Origin: Heligmosomoides polygyrus polygyrus | Taxonomy: Eukaryota > Nematoda > Chromadorea > Rhabditida > Heligmosomidae | NCBI GenBank assembly: GCA_947396885.1 | Contig: OX377204.1 | Coordinates: 49,587,139 to 49,651,138 of the forward strand | Direction of reading: 5' to 3' | DNA: 64,000 nucleotides | Part shown: one piece after another, positions 1 through 11,129 of the stretch | Layout of the letters: every line of letters begins with the position of its first letter | How positions within the stretch are numbered: position 1 is the stretch's first letter | Notes under the pieces: model-generated | What the model was told of the DNA's origin: nothing | Database searches by the model: none | What the model saw: the letters and a program-made list of their open reading frames with translations, nothing else | Made by a program: the position numbers and the translations under genes

Positions 1-314
1 AATTAAATACAAAATAGTTTGATAAAAACTTCTTTGGTCAATTTTTAGAATTAATATTACAAATAAAAAATAAAAATATTGAACAAAAATAATGCATAAA
101 TAAATAAAAAATAAAACAAAAAACTTTTATTATGTAAACAATGAAAATAAATGGCATTAAAATTATAACACCTCGCTTCTTCACTGATGAGCCACCGGGG
201 AGTTCATGCCTCGTTACAGATCGTTGATGTCATCAGGTAACTGATTATAATCTACTGAGAAATACCTCATCATAAGCTTTCGCGTAAAATTGTTTTGAGC
301 GCTTTCTAATAGGT
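1..314. other. AT-rich stretch without a gene
   Basis: This is an AT-rich segment (A/T runs, several AATAAA-like words around 100-125) beyond the 3' end of the minus-strand LINE fragment that starts at about 315. I see no coding frame, RNA gene or clear repeat unit. It may be the decayed 3' untranslated part of that LINE. Confidence 0.4.
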
Positions 315-1140
315 CTACGTTTCTTTTCTTCGTCGGATTGAATACGGTAGTGCCTGTTTCCACAACTGGTCTAATATATGTCTTGTACGCACGTATTTTA
401 CCTCTGGAATGTTTGATTGCAAAGCTCTGAAAAGATTGTAGATGAGGTAATTGGCTCTTTTCACCAAAACCCTGCAGTGTTTATAAAAACACAGATCATT
501 TGTAATTTCGAAACCCAGATCACGAGCTTCTTGAACTTCGTTTAGAGCTTCCCCGTTAATACTATAGATCTGTGTCGCTGTTTGGCATCTACGCCCAATC
601 ACCAGAATGTGCTTCTTTTCAGCAGAAAGTGGAAGGTCCCATTTTTCTGCCCAATGGCTTATTGCATCAATCAGTGTCTGAAGAGAAATTAAGCCTTCAG
701 CACGCTCAATTTTTTGTAAATTTTGACATCGTCGGCGTACATCTTGCATGCGACCCCAACCTTGTTATGTGAGCAGGTAGTTCATAGCTATATAGAAGGA
801 ACAGAATAAGAGACAACGCATCTCCTTGAGGCACACCACTGTGCACGGAGAGGACCTCGGAGTATTGCCCCTTGACCTCAACCTGATATGTTCTTTTTGA
901 CAAAAACAGAAGAGTCCAGTTGATGATCATTGGCTTTATTTTTAGTGCTATCTTTTCCACTAGGGCTTTATCGAAGGCCTTTGAAAAGTCAAAATATACT
1001 ACATCACTGCGTTTTTTTTCGTCAAGTGCCTTCGACCAGTCATTGAGAGACGTAAGAAGGGCCGTTTCCTGTGATCTCCTCTTCTTGAATCCATGTTGGT
1101 CACTGGAGATTACGTTATGGGCTTCAAGATGCATTAGCGT
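315..1140 (-). pseudogene. CR1/jockey-like LINE reverse transcriptase fragment, frameshifted
   Basis: Part of a non-LTR retrotransposon reverse transcriptase. On the minus strand, 1140 down to about 706 reads through RT palm blocks: a DQHGF block, then YFDFSKAFD (first catalytic aspartate region), then SGVPQGD. The YADD box is encoded at about 728-739 in the same frame, after which the frame stops. A second frame (749-315) carries the C-terminal thumb-like part. At least one frameshift therefore breaks the gene, and the N-terminal endonuclease is absent. At about 1140 it abuts an RTE fragment on the same strand, so the open frame across this point is a chimera of two element types. The same broad family occurs on the plus strand at 2125-5616. 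Inference: dead 3' part of an old insertion. Confidence 0.75.
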
Positions 1141-2125
1141 AGGCCTTCTCCAGGTCCAGAAATGCCAAGTAGCAGGGTTTTCGTTTCTCCCGTCCATCAC
1201 CTGACGAGCGATGACGATGGCGTCTGTGGTGGACCTCTCAGGCATGAAGCCCCACTGCACCTGGTAGATGGGTACCATCTCCCTCAGCCTTGAGTCGACC
1301 AGTCGTTCGTAGATTTCATCGTGTTTGAGATTAGTTTAATCCCTCGGTAGTTGTAGCATTCGGATGCGTCTCCCTTCTGCTTGAAGATGGGGACTATAGT
1401 GCTGTTCCTCCAGTCATCCGGCATCTTACCTTCTTTCGTGATTCTGTTTAGGAACTGCGTCAGCCAGTTGATTCCGAGCTCCCCGAGCACCTTCCAAGCC
1501 TCTACTGGCACACCGTCAGGCCCTGCTGCCTTTCCGAGTTTCATCTTCCGTATGGCCTTGCGAACCTCTTCTTGCGTCCAGGGTGGGATGGGTCCCTCCG
1601 TTGGCTGTTCTTCCTCGGCCTCCCGACGAGGGAACTCCTCGTTCAGGAGTTCCTTGAAGTACTCCTCCCATCTCTCTCTGACCTCGACTGGCTTCCGCAA
1701 CATCCTACCGTCAGCACTCATCACAGTCTTCACTACTCGAATGCCGAGGCTAGCTCTATGACGCGCCTTGGCCAGACGGATGGCGAACTTCTCTCCCTCT
1801 GGCCCGTCTAGTTTCTCGTACAGGGCATCCATTTCCGCGTTCTTTGCCTTCGCTACAGCCCGTTTTTGCCAGCCTCTTCAGCTTCCTGTAGGCTGTGAGA
1901 TGCTCGGGTGCCCTCGTCTTCTGCCACAGCTTGTAGGCCTCCTTCTTCCTCTTCACCGCAGCCTGCACCTCTTCGTTCCATAACCATGCCGATTTATCCC
2001 CTCTGGTTCCTCCCTTTGTTTCTCCCAGGGTTTCCTCGGCAAATCTCAGGATTGTTTGGGCTACCCTCCTCCAGGTCTCATTCACGGGACCAGCTGGATA
2101 GGGAAGGCCTGCTTCGAGCACAACG
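1140..2125 (-). pseudogene. RTE-type LINE fragment (linker and start of reverse transcriptase)
   Basis: Minus-strand fragment of an RTE-clade LINE. From 2125 downward it encodes the linker after the endonuclease, with a run containing WNEEVQAAVKRKKEAYKLW. It continues through a frame change near 1850 into a segment with GKAAGPDGVPVEAWK, a typical start of RTE reverse transcriptase, then WRNSTIVPIFKQKGD and YRGIKL. The frame changes again near 1290 into WGFMPERSTTDAI. It ends at about 1140, before the catalytic YADD block. The part at 1756-2120 is almost identical to 9735-10085, so both belong to the same subfamily. It lies between two CR1/jockey-like copies, which suggests insertion into older repeat DNA. 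No function is expected. Confidence 0.8.
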
Positions 2126-5100
2126 TCTGTTGCATAATTAAGAGCAGTATTATAGCCCACACTGTAAACTACAGCTTTTCTTTGAAATCTGATGTCCTTT
2201 GCCTGGAAGTCCTTAGCCCCAATTTTTCCTCTAAGCTGATATTACTGCCAACCTCCCCCGAATTCGCTAAAGTCAGATGATGAAGATCTTTTTGAGTTGC
2301 TTACCACCCTTGTGGCTGCTAAATGCAACACAATAGTGCTTGGCGACTTCAATTTAAAAATCGACTGGATCAAGCTCACATCTTTTTCTCCCAATTAGTC
2401 ATATTTCTTAAGGTTTTTTAAAAGATGCTGGTTTTGAACAAATGGTCAAATTGCCCACCTGTTCGAATCATACACTCGAGATCATTCTCACAACTTCCCC
2501 AGTTATTCATAACGTCACTACGCTTCCTCCTCTAGCTACTTCCAATCATAGCATGCTGTGCTTTTCCGTAAGTGCCCCCGCATTCCTGACGAGCTGCCAA
2601 TTCCTTTGCCAGATTTTTTCCGTGCGGACTATTCTTCATTGAACGAAATTCTAAGAGAAGTGGACTGGCTAGAAATATGCAATAACTACACTTCCACATC
2701 AGGGGTGTATCAAAGGTTCTGTAGGGTATTATATGCCAAGTTGTCGCTATTTGTTCCGCTAAGGCCTCAGAAACTGCGTAAAGTAACTTTTCCTATGCAG
2801 ATTCGGAACTTGCTTGAGCAAAAGCAACGACTTTTTGCATCGCTACCCAAACCCTCTATATAGAAAGATATGCAGAGATGTTGATCAACATCTGAAAAAA
2901 TTCTGGGCCAATCGTGAACATCCATATGCTGATTATCCATCTATGAAGAAGCTGCATTTATATTTATATTTTTTACGTTAGGCGTTAATAAGCTGAAGCC
3001 TGCTCGATGTCTACCAGTTTTACTTGACTTGAGCGGATCAAAGTGCATTAGCGATTCCAGTAAAGCTGTAGCTCTAGGTGACTATTTCGCATCTGTTTTT
3101 TTCTGAAGAAGTGTCTTGTGCGCAAATCTTGGCTTCATCCAATTGTCATGGATTACGAAATATTTACTTTCACCCAAGCAAGGTCTTAAAGATCCTCAAG
3201 CGATTAAAGCCATCTGTTTCTGAACCCTATGACGGCATCCCTTCAGTTGTTTATAGAAAATGTGCTACATCCCTATGTAAGCCTCTGACATTTATCTTCA
3301 ACGCCTCTTTGATGCTTGGTGAAGTCCCCGAAGTATGGAAAGATGCAATTGTTACTGCAATTCCTAAGAAATCTAGTGCTTCAACTGTGAGAGATTTCCG
3401 TCCAATAAGTATCACACCCGCCTATTAAAGTTATGGAGAAATTCATTAGAGAGAAACTGCTAGCTTACATCAGCAGGCTTCATCTTATTCCAGCCGAACA
3501 ACATGGTTTTCTGGCTGGTCTTTCAACAACCACTGATCTTGTTGACAGCTTTTTTGATTGGAGCCTAGCCCTGAACTGTGGTGACTCTATTGACGTAGCC
3601 TATATAGACTTGTTGAAGGCCTTCGATAAAGTAAGTCATTGTAAGCTACTTCAGAAGCTGCAATTTCTCGGAATTGATGACAACCTGCTGCAGTGGTTTG
3701 CATCTTACCTCCATGATTGAAATATGATGGTCAAAGTTGGTCTAAAGTTTTCTAACCGCTATCCCTGCAGTAGTGGAGTGCCCCAAGGAGGTGTGCTGTC
3801 ACCTCTTTTGTTTCTGATCTATACAGCGGAACTACTCTTTGCTAAAAACGTCGCCGAATATAGGAATTCAATTATATGCCGACGACATAAAAATATATGG
3901 CATTTACAACACTGCAAATTGTGATGCTGTAAGAAATGCCCTAAAACTTTCAATTAGCAAGCTTAGTGCGTGGACTACAGGATGGGATCTGGCCATCAAT
4001 TTTGACAATTCCTTTATTCTACATTACGGAGACTCCTGCTGTGGAATATGAAATTAATGGTGAAGTAGTAAAATGTTCCACAATTGCTAAGGGCCTAGGA
4101 GTTCTATTCGTTCCCTCTTTGAGTTTTCATCCCATATTGATCAAATGTTAGGAAGCTGCTTACATGACACTTTTTTCAATATTTCGCAATTGTTCGCCTG
4201 TATATATCCTACGTCTTGCCCCATCTCGAGTACTGCTCCCAGGTCTGGAGTCCATACACTTAGAAACAAATGAGGTTAAGGTTGAAAGAGTACAGCAGAC
4301 ATCCTCTCGCTTAGTGTACTGCAGATTACAGCCAGGCTTAAGTTGGCAGCACTTACCGGCCTACAGCGAGCGTTTAAAGTTTCTAGGCCTGAAAACTTTA
4401 CTGTATAGAAGGATTGCTGCGGATCTTACCTTCTGCTTTCGCGTTCTTCGAGGTGAAGTGAAACTGGCTCCCAGCAAATACTGGGTATTTAGGCCTGCCG
4501 GCGAACGTTCAGATGGGTTTAAACTTGACTACGCCAAATTGCGAACGAAAAAACGCCTGAGAACTTTCCATCTCGTGCTTTTTCGATTTGATAGGTGGCT
4601 CTCTTTCTTACCTAGTGAGCTACTAGCCTCTCAAAACAGCTACTTCTTCAAAAGACGGTTAGAAAAGATCGACTTGTTGTAATGCTTAGGAATTGAGGAT
4701 CTTCAATAATGTACAATAGTAAACAGACACTCATTTAGAAATCTCGTTCCTTCACCTAAGCGTTGCATACCGGCTTCGAACCTACTCCTTCAGTTGTTGT
4801 CCCGGCGGATGGAATATTTCGAGCTCTCGCAGCTTATACTGCTCTTGTTATCTCAAGTAGCTTGGCTCATGTTCATTCATCTCACTAGTTCGAGGATTAA
4901 ATGTGTTTTCATAACAAAATGTTTTCTGTATTTGTCACACTGCAAAATTAATTCCTGCATGTTCAGTCTTAGTGATTTTTCAGTTTTTTCTCAATACGTG
5001 GCGTATTCGCTCCAACTGATATGGGTTGCGGGATCTATAATATGCTAAAATGGGCTTTTTTCCTTATTGGTATTGGTAGCTGAATGTTTTTACAATTTTT

Positions 5101-5616
5101 GAATTTAATGCCACAAGTTTGTCTCTCCTAGATGCCGGTTCCATGGGACGGCCAGCGTACACATGTGCCGAAGTGCTGGTATCTACTCAGGGCGTCATAG
5201 CTGGCTGACGCGGATAGGCAGGCTTTGTCGGCTACAACCAGGCTACAACCACATTAAATGCTTACTATAATAGATTATAAGGTATTCTGCCTTAGTCCTT
5301 CACTTGATTGACATAACTCACTATGACTGAGCAATGTTCTTCTAGGCTACCTAACAAGATTTCCTTTTTGTATTTTACTTGCCCTCCTTACTTTTGGAGC
5401 ATGCCGTCACTATATAGACTCTCGCAACCCAAATGATTGGCTTCTGAAATCTTGGTTAATATCTAATGCCGCCGTTGCGGTGTTACATTGTTCCTGGATT
5501 GTGTTTTTTCCTTTTTTCCTTTTTTTTTAGTCGCATGGCCTATTTTGTTTGTTGTTCTTACATAGAGTGCGCGTCCTTGAGACGCAATTAAATAAATAAA
5601 AAAATAAATAAATAAA
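2125..5616 (+). pseudogene. CR1/jockey-like LINE, decayed, with A-rich 3' tail
   Basis: Decayed non-LTR retrotransposon on the plus strand. Near 2340 a VLGDFN motif marks the end of the AP-type endonuclease. From about 3078 the reverse transcriptase can be followed through several frames: an IPSVVYRKC block, a DFRPIS block at about 3395, EQHGF at 3497, AYIDLLKAFDKVSH at 3597, SGVPQGGVLSPLLF at 3772 and QLYADDIKIY (catalytic YADD) at about 3870. A conserved C-terminal region follows at 4164-4680. Stops and frameshifts at 3428, 3718 and about 3870-4050 show it is dead. The 3' end is an (AAAT)n-like tail at about 5586-5616, normal for target-primed insertion. The 5' end is truncated in the endonuclease. 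Confidence 0.82.
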
Positions 5617-6240
5617 ACTCATTGTGCTCAACCTGCATTACATAACGTTAAAGGGAAAGCTACTACTATAATTTGAGTCCTCACGAGAAGAAGGGGTTTT
5701 GAGAACCCCTTCCTCTCGTGTCCTTAAATAATGTAGCGTACGAATGCTTCCGTTTTAGGTTACGACTTACCTCACATCCAGAGGCATTAGCAGGAGAAGC
5801 GCTTGCAGACTAAGTACAGAATCGGTCAGCACAACTTGTCTCCAAACGTTGCACTAACTGAACATTTGTGATCTGCACGAAATGCAACGGCTTTCACTTT
5901 ATCCTACTGTGCTGGCAGATCAACTCACCCGTCAGATCCCATACGCGTTGCAGTCGCTGATAATTATTAGGTTGATAGGAAAGTCTTGATAGGATTTTTT
6001 TCTTCTTTGTTTCTTTATTCAGCGTACAAAGCAAATCAATCAACAATATAATCACCATTCGATACGCCTCTACAATACGCTCTCAATTTGTGAACAATCG
6101 ACGCTTTGCGACAGATTTTTCCGTCGTAAACCATCGTGCTCGCGTAACTTCGTTCATAGCGCTAATTGTTTTACGACCCCTCCAAGGTGCACTCTGGTGT
6201 TTCCTCAGAAATTTTAAAAATTATATTTGTATCAATAGTC
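5617..6240. other. Intergenic stretch with one hairpin
   Basis: No coding frame or recognisable element. A compact stem-loop occurs at 5682-5720: the CACGAGAAGAAGGGGTT arm is answered by AACCCCTTCCTCTCGTG with a few bases of loop. It may be a small MITE remnant. The rest looks like unique or very old repeat DNA. Confidence 0.5.
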
Positions 6241-6280
6241 GAGTAGTTTGTTCAGCGTAGCCAAGATTGGTCTTTATTTC

Positions 6281-6316
6281 GGCTGACGTTTCGGCGTTGT
6301 CGCCTTCTTCAGAGCC
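6281..6316 (-). ncRNA. Hammerhead-ribozyme-like motif (possibly Penelope-like element derived)
   Basis: Read on the minus strand, the 36 nt contain in order: GGCT (stem I), CTGAAGA (fits the CUGANGA core), an extra A, a GGCG-ACAA-CGCC hairpin (stem II), GAAA (core), C-G-T-C (a minimal stem III plus cleavage-type C), and AGCC, which pairs perfectly with the opening GGCT (stem I). Known: minimal type I hammerheads with tiny stem III are carried by Penelope-like retroelements. Odd points: the extra A before stem II and a stem III with no loop space, so activity as a monomer is doubtful. It could be only a conserved element-end motif. No GIY-YIG or Penelope RT frame was recognised nearby. Confidence 0.4.
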
Positions 6317-6450
6317 TGGAAAAGTCGAAGTCATTTGAGAAACTACCCTCTCAAGTGCCATTCTACAGGAAACGACCCAGAAGGCAAAAAGACCAAAAAG
6401 CGGCAACTTTGTGAGTAGACAAGTGAGCCCACTGACATCCTAGCTGAGCA

Positions 6451-6539
6451 GAATATGGGTGAATGACATAGGGCCCTTGGGACCACACGCTTTAGTGACT
6501 CAACGGGTCCCAAGGACCCTATGTCATTCACCCATATTC
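6451..6539. repeat. Inverted repeat, 33-bp arms
   Basis: The arms at 6451-6483 and 6507-6539 are reverse complements with one mismatch, separated by 23 nt. The arm begins GAATATGGGTGAATGACATA. It could be a foldback MITE or the junction of two inverted repeat copies. No gene lies within. Confidence 0.75.
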
Positions 6540-6599
6540 GGTTCGGCAAATTAACCTAAATGGCATCAATAAGCCCTTTCGCTCATCTTTGTCTGTGAC

Positions 6600-7210
6600 C
6601 TGCAAATCACAGGTCTGCTGAAGGTTTTCTAAAACTTAACACCAAAAATATCCGCCGATGCTCGAGAGGTGATCAACCTGCTCACGCTGAAGCATTGCCC
6701 AGCCTTAGACAAGGATCCTTCGAGAGAAGAAATCAAGCTGGCCGAACGGATGGCCACCATGGCAATTTACTTCAAAGCACGTCAATTTGAAGTTCAAAGA
6801 CGGTTTGGTTTTAAAAACCTGTCAGTAATAAACAAGTCGCAAGAAAGGCACTCTCCACAGCGTACAGCTAGAAAATGAGCAGAAACGTCTGAAAATGGTA
6901 TAGAAGTCAGAACCCCCCAAATCTCAATCGTCACAGTGCAAAAATGCAGAAGCACACATGAACCAAACCCCGTATGAAGCAACCCCATTTCCACTGCTCT
7001 CCGAGCCGCTTGCCGACAGAGGCATGGCGGGCGCACAAGACTCCCAAACTAGTGATGCGCCGGATTCCATTGTGACCTCAAGGACCCCTACTCCTTGGCT
7101 TTAACGACTTGGCAAAAAATAAACATATTTCTGTACTAAATGAGGGGTGATGATACTCCCTATATGACTCGCTACCCCCGTTCAGATATACGCTTCAGAC
7201 CCTTCCCTTG
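6600..7210 (+). repeat. Dispersed repeat family D, plus copy
   Basis: This block has recognisable relatives near 59-60.4 kb. A short frame at 6669-6878 contains HCPALDKDPSREEIKLAERM. The minus strand at about 59710-59850 encodes the same phrase with substitutions (SPLDKEPLREEVKLAERM). The segment at 7047-7208 (GGCAAAAAATAAACA, then CTATATGACTC and ATACGCTTCAGACCCTT) recurs at 60290-60440. The protein family is unknown to me. It may be the coding edge of a retroelement associated with the hammerhead-like motif just upstream, which is inference from proximity only. Confidence 0.5.
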
Positions 7211-7803
7211 ATAGTTGTGACATCGTTAAGACGCAGCCCACTCCAACTAGTTGTACCCAAGACTCTTCTAATCACTGAAGGGTTCTGTGAACGAAACTGC
7301 AAAGGGCGCAAATAATGTCGTGAAGGAGGGGGGGGGGGGTGGGGGGTAAGGAGGCCACTCCCTACTCATTGGTTATACGCCTTGGTAAAAAGGCACCTGT
7401 ACGTACAGTTACATCATAAATGGCCTACCTCAGTTCTCTGTAGGGGTAGAACACATTATCGCTGCAAAAAGTTCCGGTTTCAAAAAGCAATTAGGGCTGC
7501 ACTCATGGTGATCCCCCTTCCGACCCTATTTGCGCCCTAGCTCACATGGCGTCCCCTCCCCAAGCAACTTTGCGATCTTTTCCGTCTTGCTTATATATTA
7601 CCCAGAATACATTATTGCTATTTTGCTGTTTCCCAGAATAAAGAAAAAATTTTTAGGGCGCTTCCAACAGCCAGGAATTCAATGAATACTGCTAGCTGAG
7701 CTATTTTTTCAAAGACAGACATCCTTGCAGTTGTGATCTGCTATTATAGATTGCAAATAACCTTATGAAGGGGCACTGAAGAGTACTTAAGGATATTAGA
7801 TAT
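7211..7803. other. Intergenic stretch with a G tract
   Basis: No coding frame recognised. A G tract at 7328-7346, interrupted by one T, is one of many long G or C runs in the window. The rest shows no clear repeat unit. Confidence 0.5.
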
Positions 7804-8219
7804 TAAAAACCAGACGTTCAGCGGCCTAGTGACCGCCAAAGTCTGGTTGGGGGCTTCGGCCCCAACCCCAAGAATAGAACACCCCGTCTAGGCCTTCTTA
7901 CCCGCGTTACAGTGAAAAACTGGTTTTACGGGAAAGCGGGACAGTAGGGCACAATCTTCAAAACTCTCTTATGAAGCCGATCCACCCTCTTTCGCACTTG
8001 CGCCGATTTATTCTCCGAAGTACACATTCTCTATGTGGCGTGAAACAGATTGTGATAACCTTGTGAGAGCTCTATCCTACTATAAATAAGCGAGAACGGT
8101 CTTTTGTAAGTGGGTGAGTGAGTGCGTGTGCGTGGGAGTGTGTGTTTGTTTGCGCAGAAGTGCTGGGGGAGTGTGTTGGGAGGAAGTGTGGGGAAGGGGG
8201 GGGGGGGGTTGTAGTTGTC

Positions 8220-8860
8220 ACCAGTTGTCAACTGTTGCAGTTGTCGGCAGGCGTCTGGGTTCAGAAGATATGTCACCGATGTCCCACAAAGGACGTTCGG
8301 GTTGAGGAAAGGTGTCACCGATGCGGCGTAAAGGAGGTGCGGGTTGAGAAGACATGTCAGCGACAGGCGACGTCATGCAAGAAGCACCCCGGTTCAGAAG
8401 AGGTGTCACGGACACCCTGCAACAGACGTCCGGGTTCAGAAGAGGTGTCACCGAGGTCCTGCAACTGGCGTCCGGGTTCAGAAGAGGTGTCACCGAGGTC
8501 CTGCAGCGGGCGTCCGGGTTCAGAAGAGGTGTCATCCGCGTTAGTAAAGGGAGGAGGAAGGGGGGGGGGGGGGAGGGAGGGGTTGTAATTGTCGACAGTT
8601 GTCAACTGTTGAAGTTGTCGACAGGCATCCATGTTCAGACGACATGTCACCGATGTCGCGCAGAGGAGGTGCGGGATGGGAAGAGATGTCCTCCATCTCC
8701 TTCACATGCGTCCGGGTTTAGAAGCGTGTCAGCGAGGTGGGTCAACAGGTGTCTGGGTTCAGAAGACGTGTCACCAATGTCCCACCAAGGACGTTCGGGT
8801 TGAGGAGAGGTGTCACCGATGTCGCGCGAGGGTTCCAGATTCAGACGACGTGTTACCAGT
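8220..8860 (+). repeat. Minisatellite, ~42-bp unit
   Basis: Tandem copies of a unit around GTCCGGGTTCAGAAGAGGTG plus TCACCGA and about 15 variable bases. The clearest run, at about 8380-8535, keeps a 42-bp spacing, while the outer copies are more diverged. Because 42 is a multiple of three, the array stays open in several frames and produces spurious ORFs on both strands. A second array of the same unit, in the same orientation, occurs at 11350-11830. Confidence 0.85.
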
Positions 8861-9480
8861 GAAGCTGGAACCAGTAAGGGGGACCGGTAAAGGGTTGAAT
8901 AAAGGAGGAACCAGTGAAGGTGGGACCAGCAATGGGGACCGGTAAGGGGGGGGAATCCGGTGAAGCGGGAACCGGTGAAGGAGCGGGAGGGGTCCAGTGA
9001 AGGGGGACCGGTGAAGGAGGGGGAGGGGTCCAGTGAAGAGGGGACCGGTAAGGAAGGAACCGGTGAAGGGGGGGGGGGCGGTCCAGTGAAGGGTGGACCG
9101 GTGAAGGAGGGGAGGAATCCAGTGAAGGGGGACCTGTAGAAGGTTGACCAGTGAAAGAGGGAACCAGATGAAGGGGGGACCGGTGAGGAAGGTACCAGTA
9201 ATGGGGATCGGTGAATGGGGAAAGGGGTCCAGTGAAGGGGGGGGGGCGGAAAAGGGTTGAAGAATAAAAGGGGGACCAGTGAGGGTGGGTCCAGTAATGG
9301 GGATCGGTGAAGGAAAGAATGACCAGCGAAGAGGGGACCAGTAAAGGGAGATCCAGTGAAGGTGGAAGCAGTAGTAGGGACCGACGAAGGGGAAGGGAGG
9401 ACCAGGGAAGGGTGAACCGGCAAAGGGCTGATAATAAAGGGGAACCAGTGATAAGGGACGAGTTAAGGGGGGTCCAGTGA
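8860..9480 (+). repeat. Degenerate short tandem repeat (ACCAGTGAAGGGGG-like)
   Basis: Many copies of a 14-20 bp motif, ACCGGTGAAGGGGG or ACCAGTGAAGGTGG, with variable G-run length. The array produces a long proline-rich frame on the minus strand that I do not regard as a gene. The same motif follows the second minisatellite at 11840-12100, so the two arrays form one ordered module of the foldback-like element. Confidence 0.8.
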
Positions 9481-9693
9481 AGGTGATGGACTTGTTTTGC
9501 CCTATTCCGCTATACCATTCTATATAGCAAAATCAGTCTTTTACTGTCAATGGATGAGAGAAGGTCTAAAGAGGAGAAGAAGACGTTTGGGGTGTTCTAT
9601 TCTCCGGGTTTGGGGCGAAGCCCCAACCAGACTTTCGGCGGCCGCCAGGCCGTTGAAGGTCTGGTACGCTAAATATCCGAGGGCAATAATAAT

Positions 9694-11100
9694 CACTCTT
9701 CACAGTCTTCACTACTCGAATGTCGAGGCTAGCTCTATGACGCGCCTTGGCCAGGCGGATGGCGAACTTCTCTCCCTCTGGCCCGTCTAGTTTCTCGTAC
9801 AGGGCATCCATTTCCGCGTTCTTTGCCTTCGCTACAGCTGTTTTTGCCAGCCTCTTCAGCTTCCTGTAGGCTGTGAGATGTTCGGGTGCCCTCGTCTTTT
9901 GCCACAGCTTGTAGGCCTCCTTCTTCCTCTTCACCGCAGCCTGCACCTCTTCGTTCCAGAACCATGCCGATTTATTCCCTCTGATTCCTCCCTTTGTTTC
10001 TCCCAGGGTTTCCTTGGCACATCTCAGGATTGTTTCGGCTACCCTCCTCCAGGTCTCATTCACGGGACCAGCTGGATCTGGAAGGCCTGCTTCGAGCACT
10101 GCCCTTCGTAGCTCGTTCCGTTCTGAATCCCGCAGTCTCCACCATCGGATCCTGGGTTCCGTCCTCACTTTGGGCCTGGTGGGTAGAGGTATGCTAAGGT
10201 CGGCTAGCAAGGGTCTGTGCTGTGATGCCACGTCTTCTCCCGGAATGACCTTCACATTCCGGACTGTTTTCAGGGCAGCCCTTCGAACCAGGATTTGGTC
10301 GACCTCAGTTCTTCTTCCTCCGCTAGCATAGGTCACCTTCTGGCTCTCCCTCTTCGCGAAGAAGGTGCTACAGACAGCCAGGTCGTGGGCGATAGCCAGA
10401 TCCAGAATTCGTTCTCCATCCGGGTTTACCAGGCCGATCCCTTTTCCTCCATGAACCCTTTCCACTCCTTTTCTGCCACTCCCCACATGCCCGTTCATGT
10501 CCCCTGTTATGGAGAGGTAGTCGCCTTCTGGTACGGACTTTATGGCTTCCTCGAGCGAGAGGTAGAAGTCATCCTTGTCGTGCTCGGAGCATCCGGTCTG
10601 CGGAGCGTAGACAGACATGATGGTCCAGTAACCCTCCTTCGTGTCCAGCCGTGGTGACATGATGCGGTCGTTTATTCTTTGGACAGCCGCTACTGAATCC
10701 TTGAGGGACTCCGCGACAGCTATCCCTACCCCGTTCCTCTTGGTGTCCTCTCCGTTGTAGTACAGCTTGACCCCTTCTCCGATCTCCTTGGCTTTCGCCC
10801 CTTTCCATCGCGTTTCCTGCAGACACAGGACTTGTATCCTTCTGCGCTTCATCAGGTCAGCCACTTCCCTAGATCTCCCGGTCAGCGTTCCCACATTCAG
10901 AGTCCCCAGTCGAACTAGCTTCTTTAGCCGAGGTCGTTCGGCCCTCGGTAGCCCTCGCCTACTGACCACAGAACTCGGGCGGGGGTTCTGTGCGCCACTT
11001 CCGGGTGACGTCCTAGCTTTTACACTGATTCTATTGCGACTTGTGATCATGGTTTTGTGACGAGGTTTCTCCATCAGCCGGCCTGTCAACCTGGGCCTGA
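9694..11100 (-). pseudogene. RTE-type LINE, 5' part with intact AP endonuclease
   Basis: A long open frame on the minus strand (start codon near 11089) encodes the N-terminal half of an RTE retrotransposon protein. Apurinic endonuclease motifs are in order: LNVGTL, LQETRWKG (catalytic Glu), VYAPQTG, ITGDMNGHVG (Asp/Asn), DQILVRR and SQHRPLLADL (catalytic His region). The linker with WNEEVQAAVKRKKEAYKLW follows. The element stops inside the linker at about 9695, after KTVKS. The frame then runs into the inverted end of the foldback-like element, so the last ~45 residues of the open frame are not LINE. The reverse transcriptase is missing. The same subfamily lies at 1140-2125. The intact endonuclease suggests fairly recent activity. 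Confidence 0.85.
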
Positions 11101-11129
11101 CGCTGGAACCGTTGCCATTTTTGCAATTG

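Larger units (their letters stand above)
7804..9666 (+). mobile_element. Foldback-like element, copy 1
   Basis: Left end: CCAGACGTTCAGCGGCC followed by GACCGCCAAAGTCTGG, which is itself a hairpin. Next comes GGGGGC-TTCG-GCCCC and about 230 bp of further sequence. Right end (about 9581-9664): the inverted version, with a GGGGC-GAA-GCCCC hairpin and a block ending AAGGTCTGG. The interior consists of two minisatellites (8220-8860 and 8860-9480) and no transposase. The ~300-bp left end is nearly identical, in inverted orientation, to 12405-12697. Long inverted ends made of or enclosing short tandem repeats are typical of foldback-type DNA elements. The superfamily and target duplication could not be fixed. 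A Helitron-like origin is not excluded, because hairpins lie near both ends. Confidence 0.6.

Noticed and set aside
8220..8860. Possible CRISPR array (regular repeat with variable part)
   Set aside because: The host is a eukaryote, the repeats are diverged, the variable parts are themselves related, and no cas genes exist. It is a minisatellite.
8647..9423. 258-codon proline-rich open frame on the minus strand
   Set aside because: It is produced entirely by the ACCAGTGAAGG-type tandem array and the 42-bp minisatellite. The same repeats give several other open frames.
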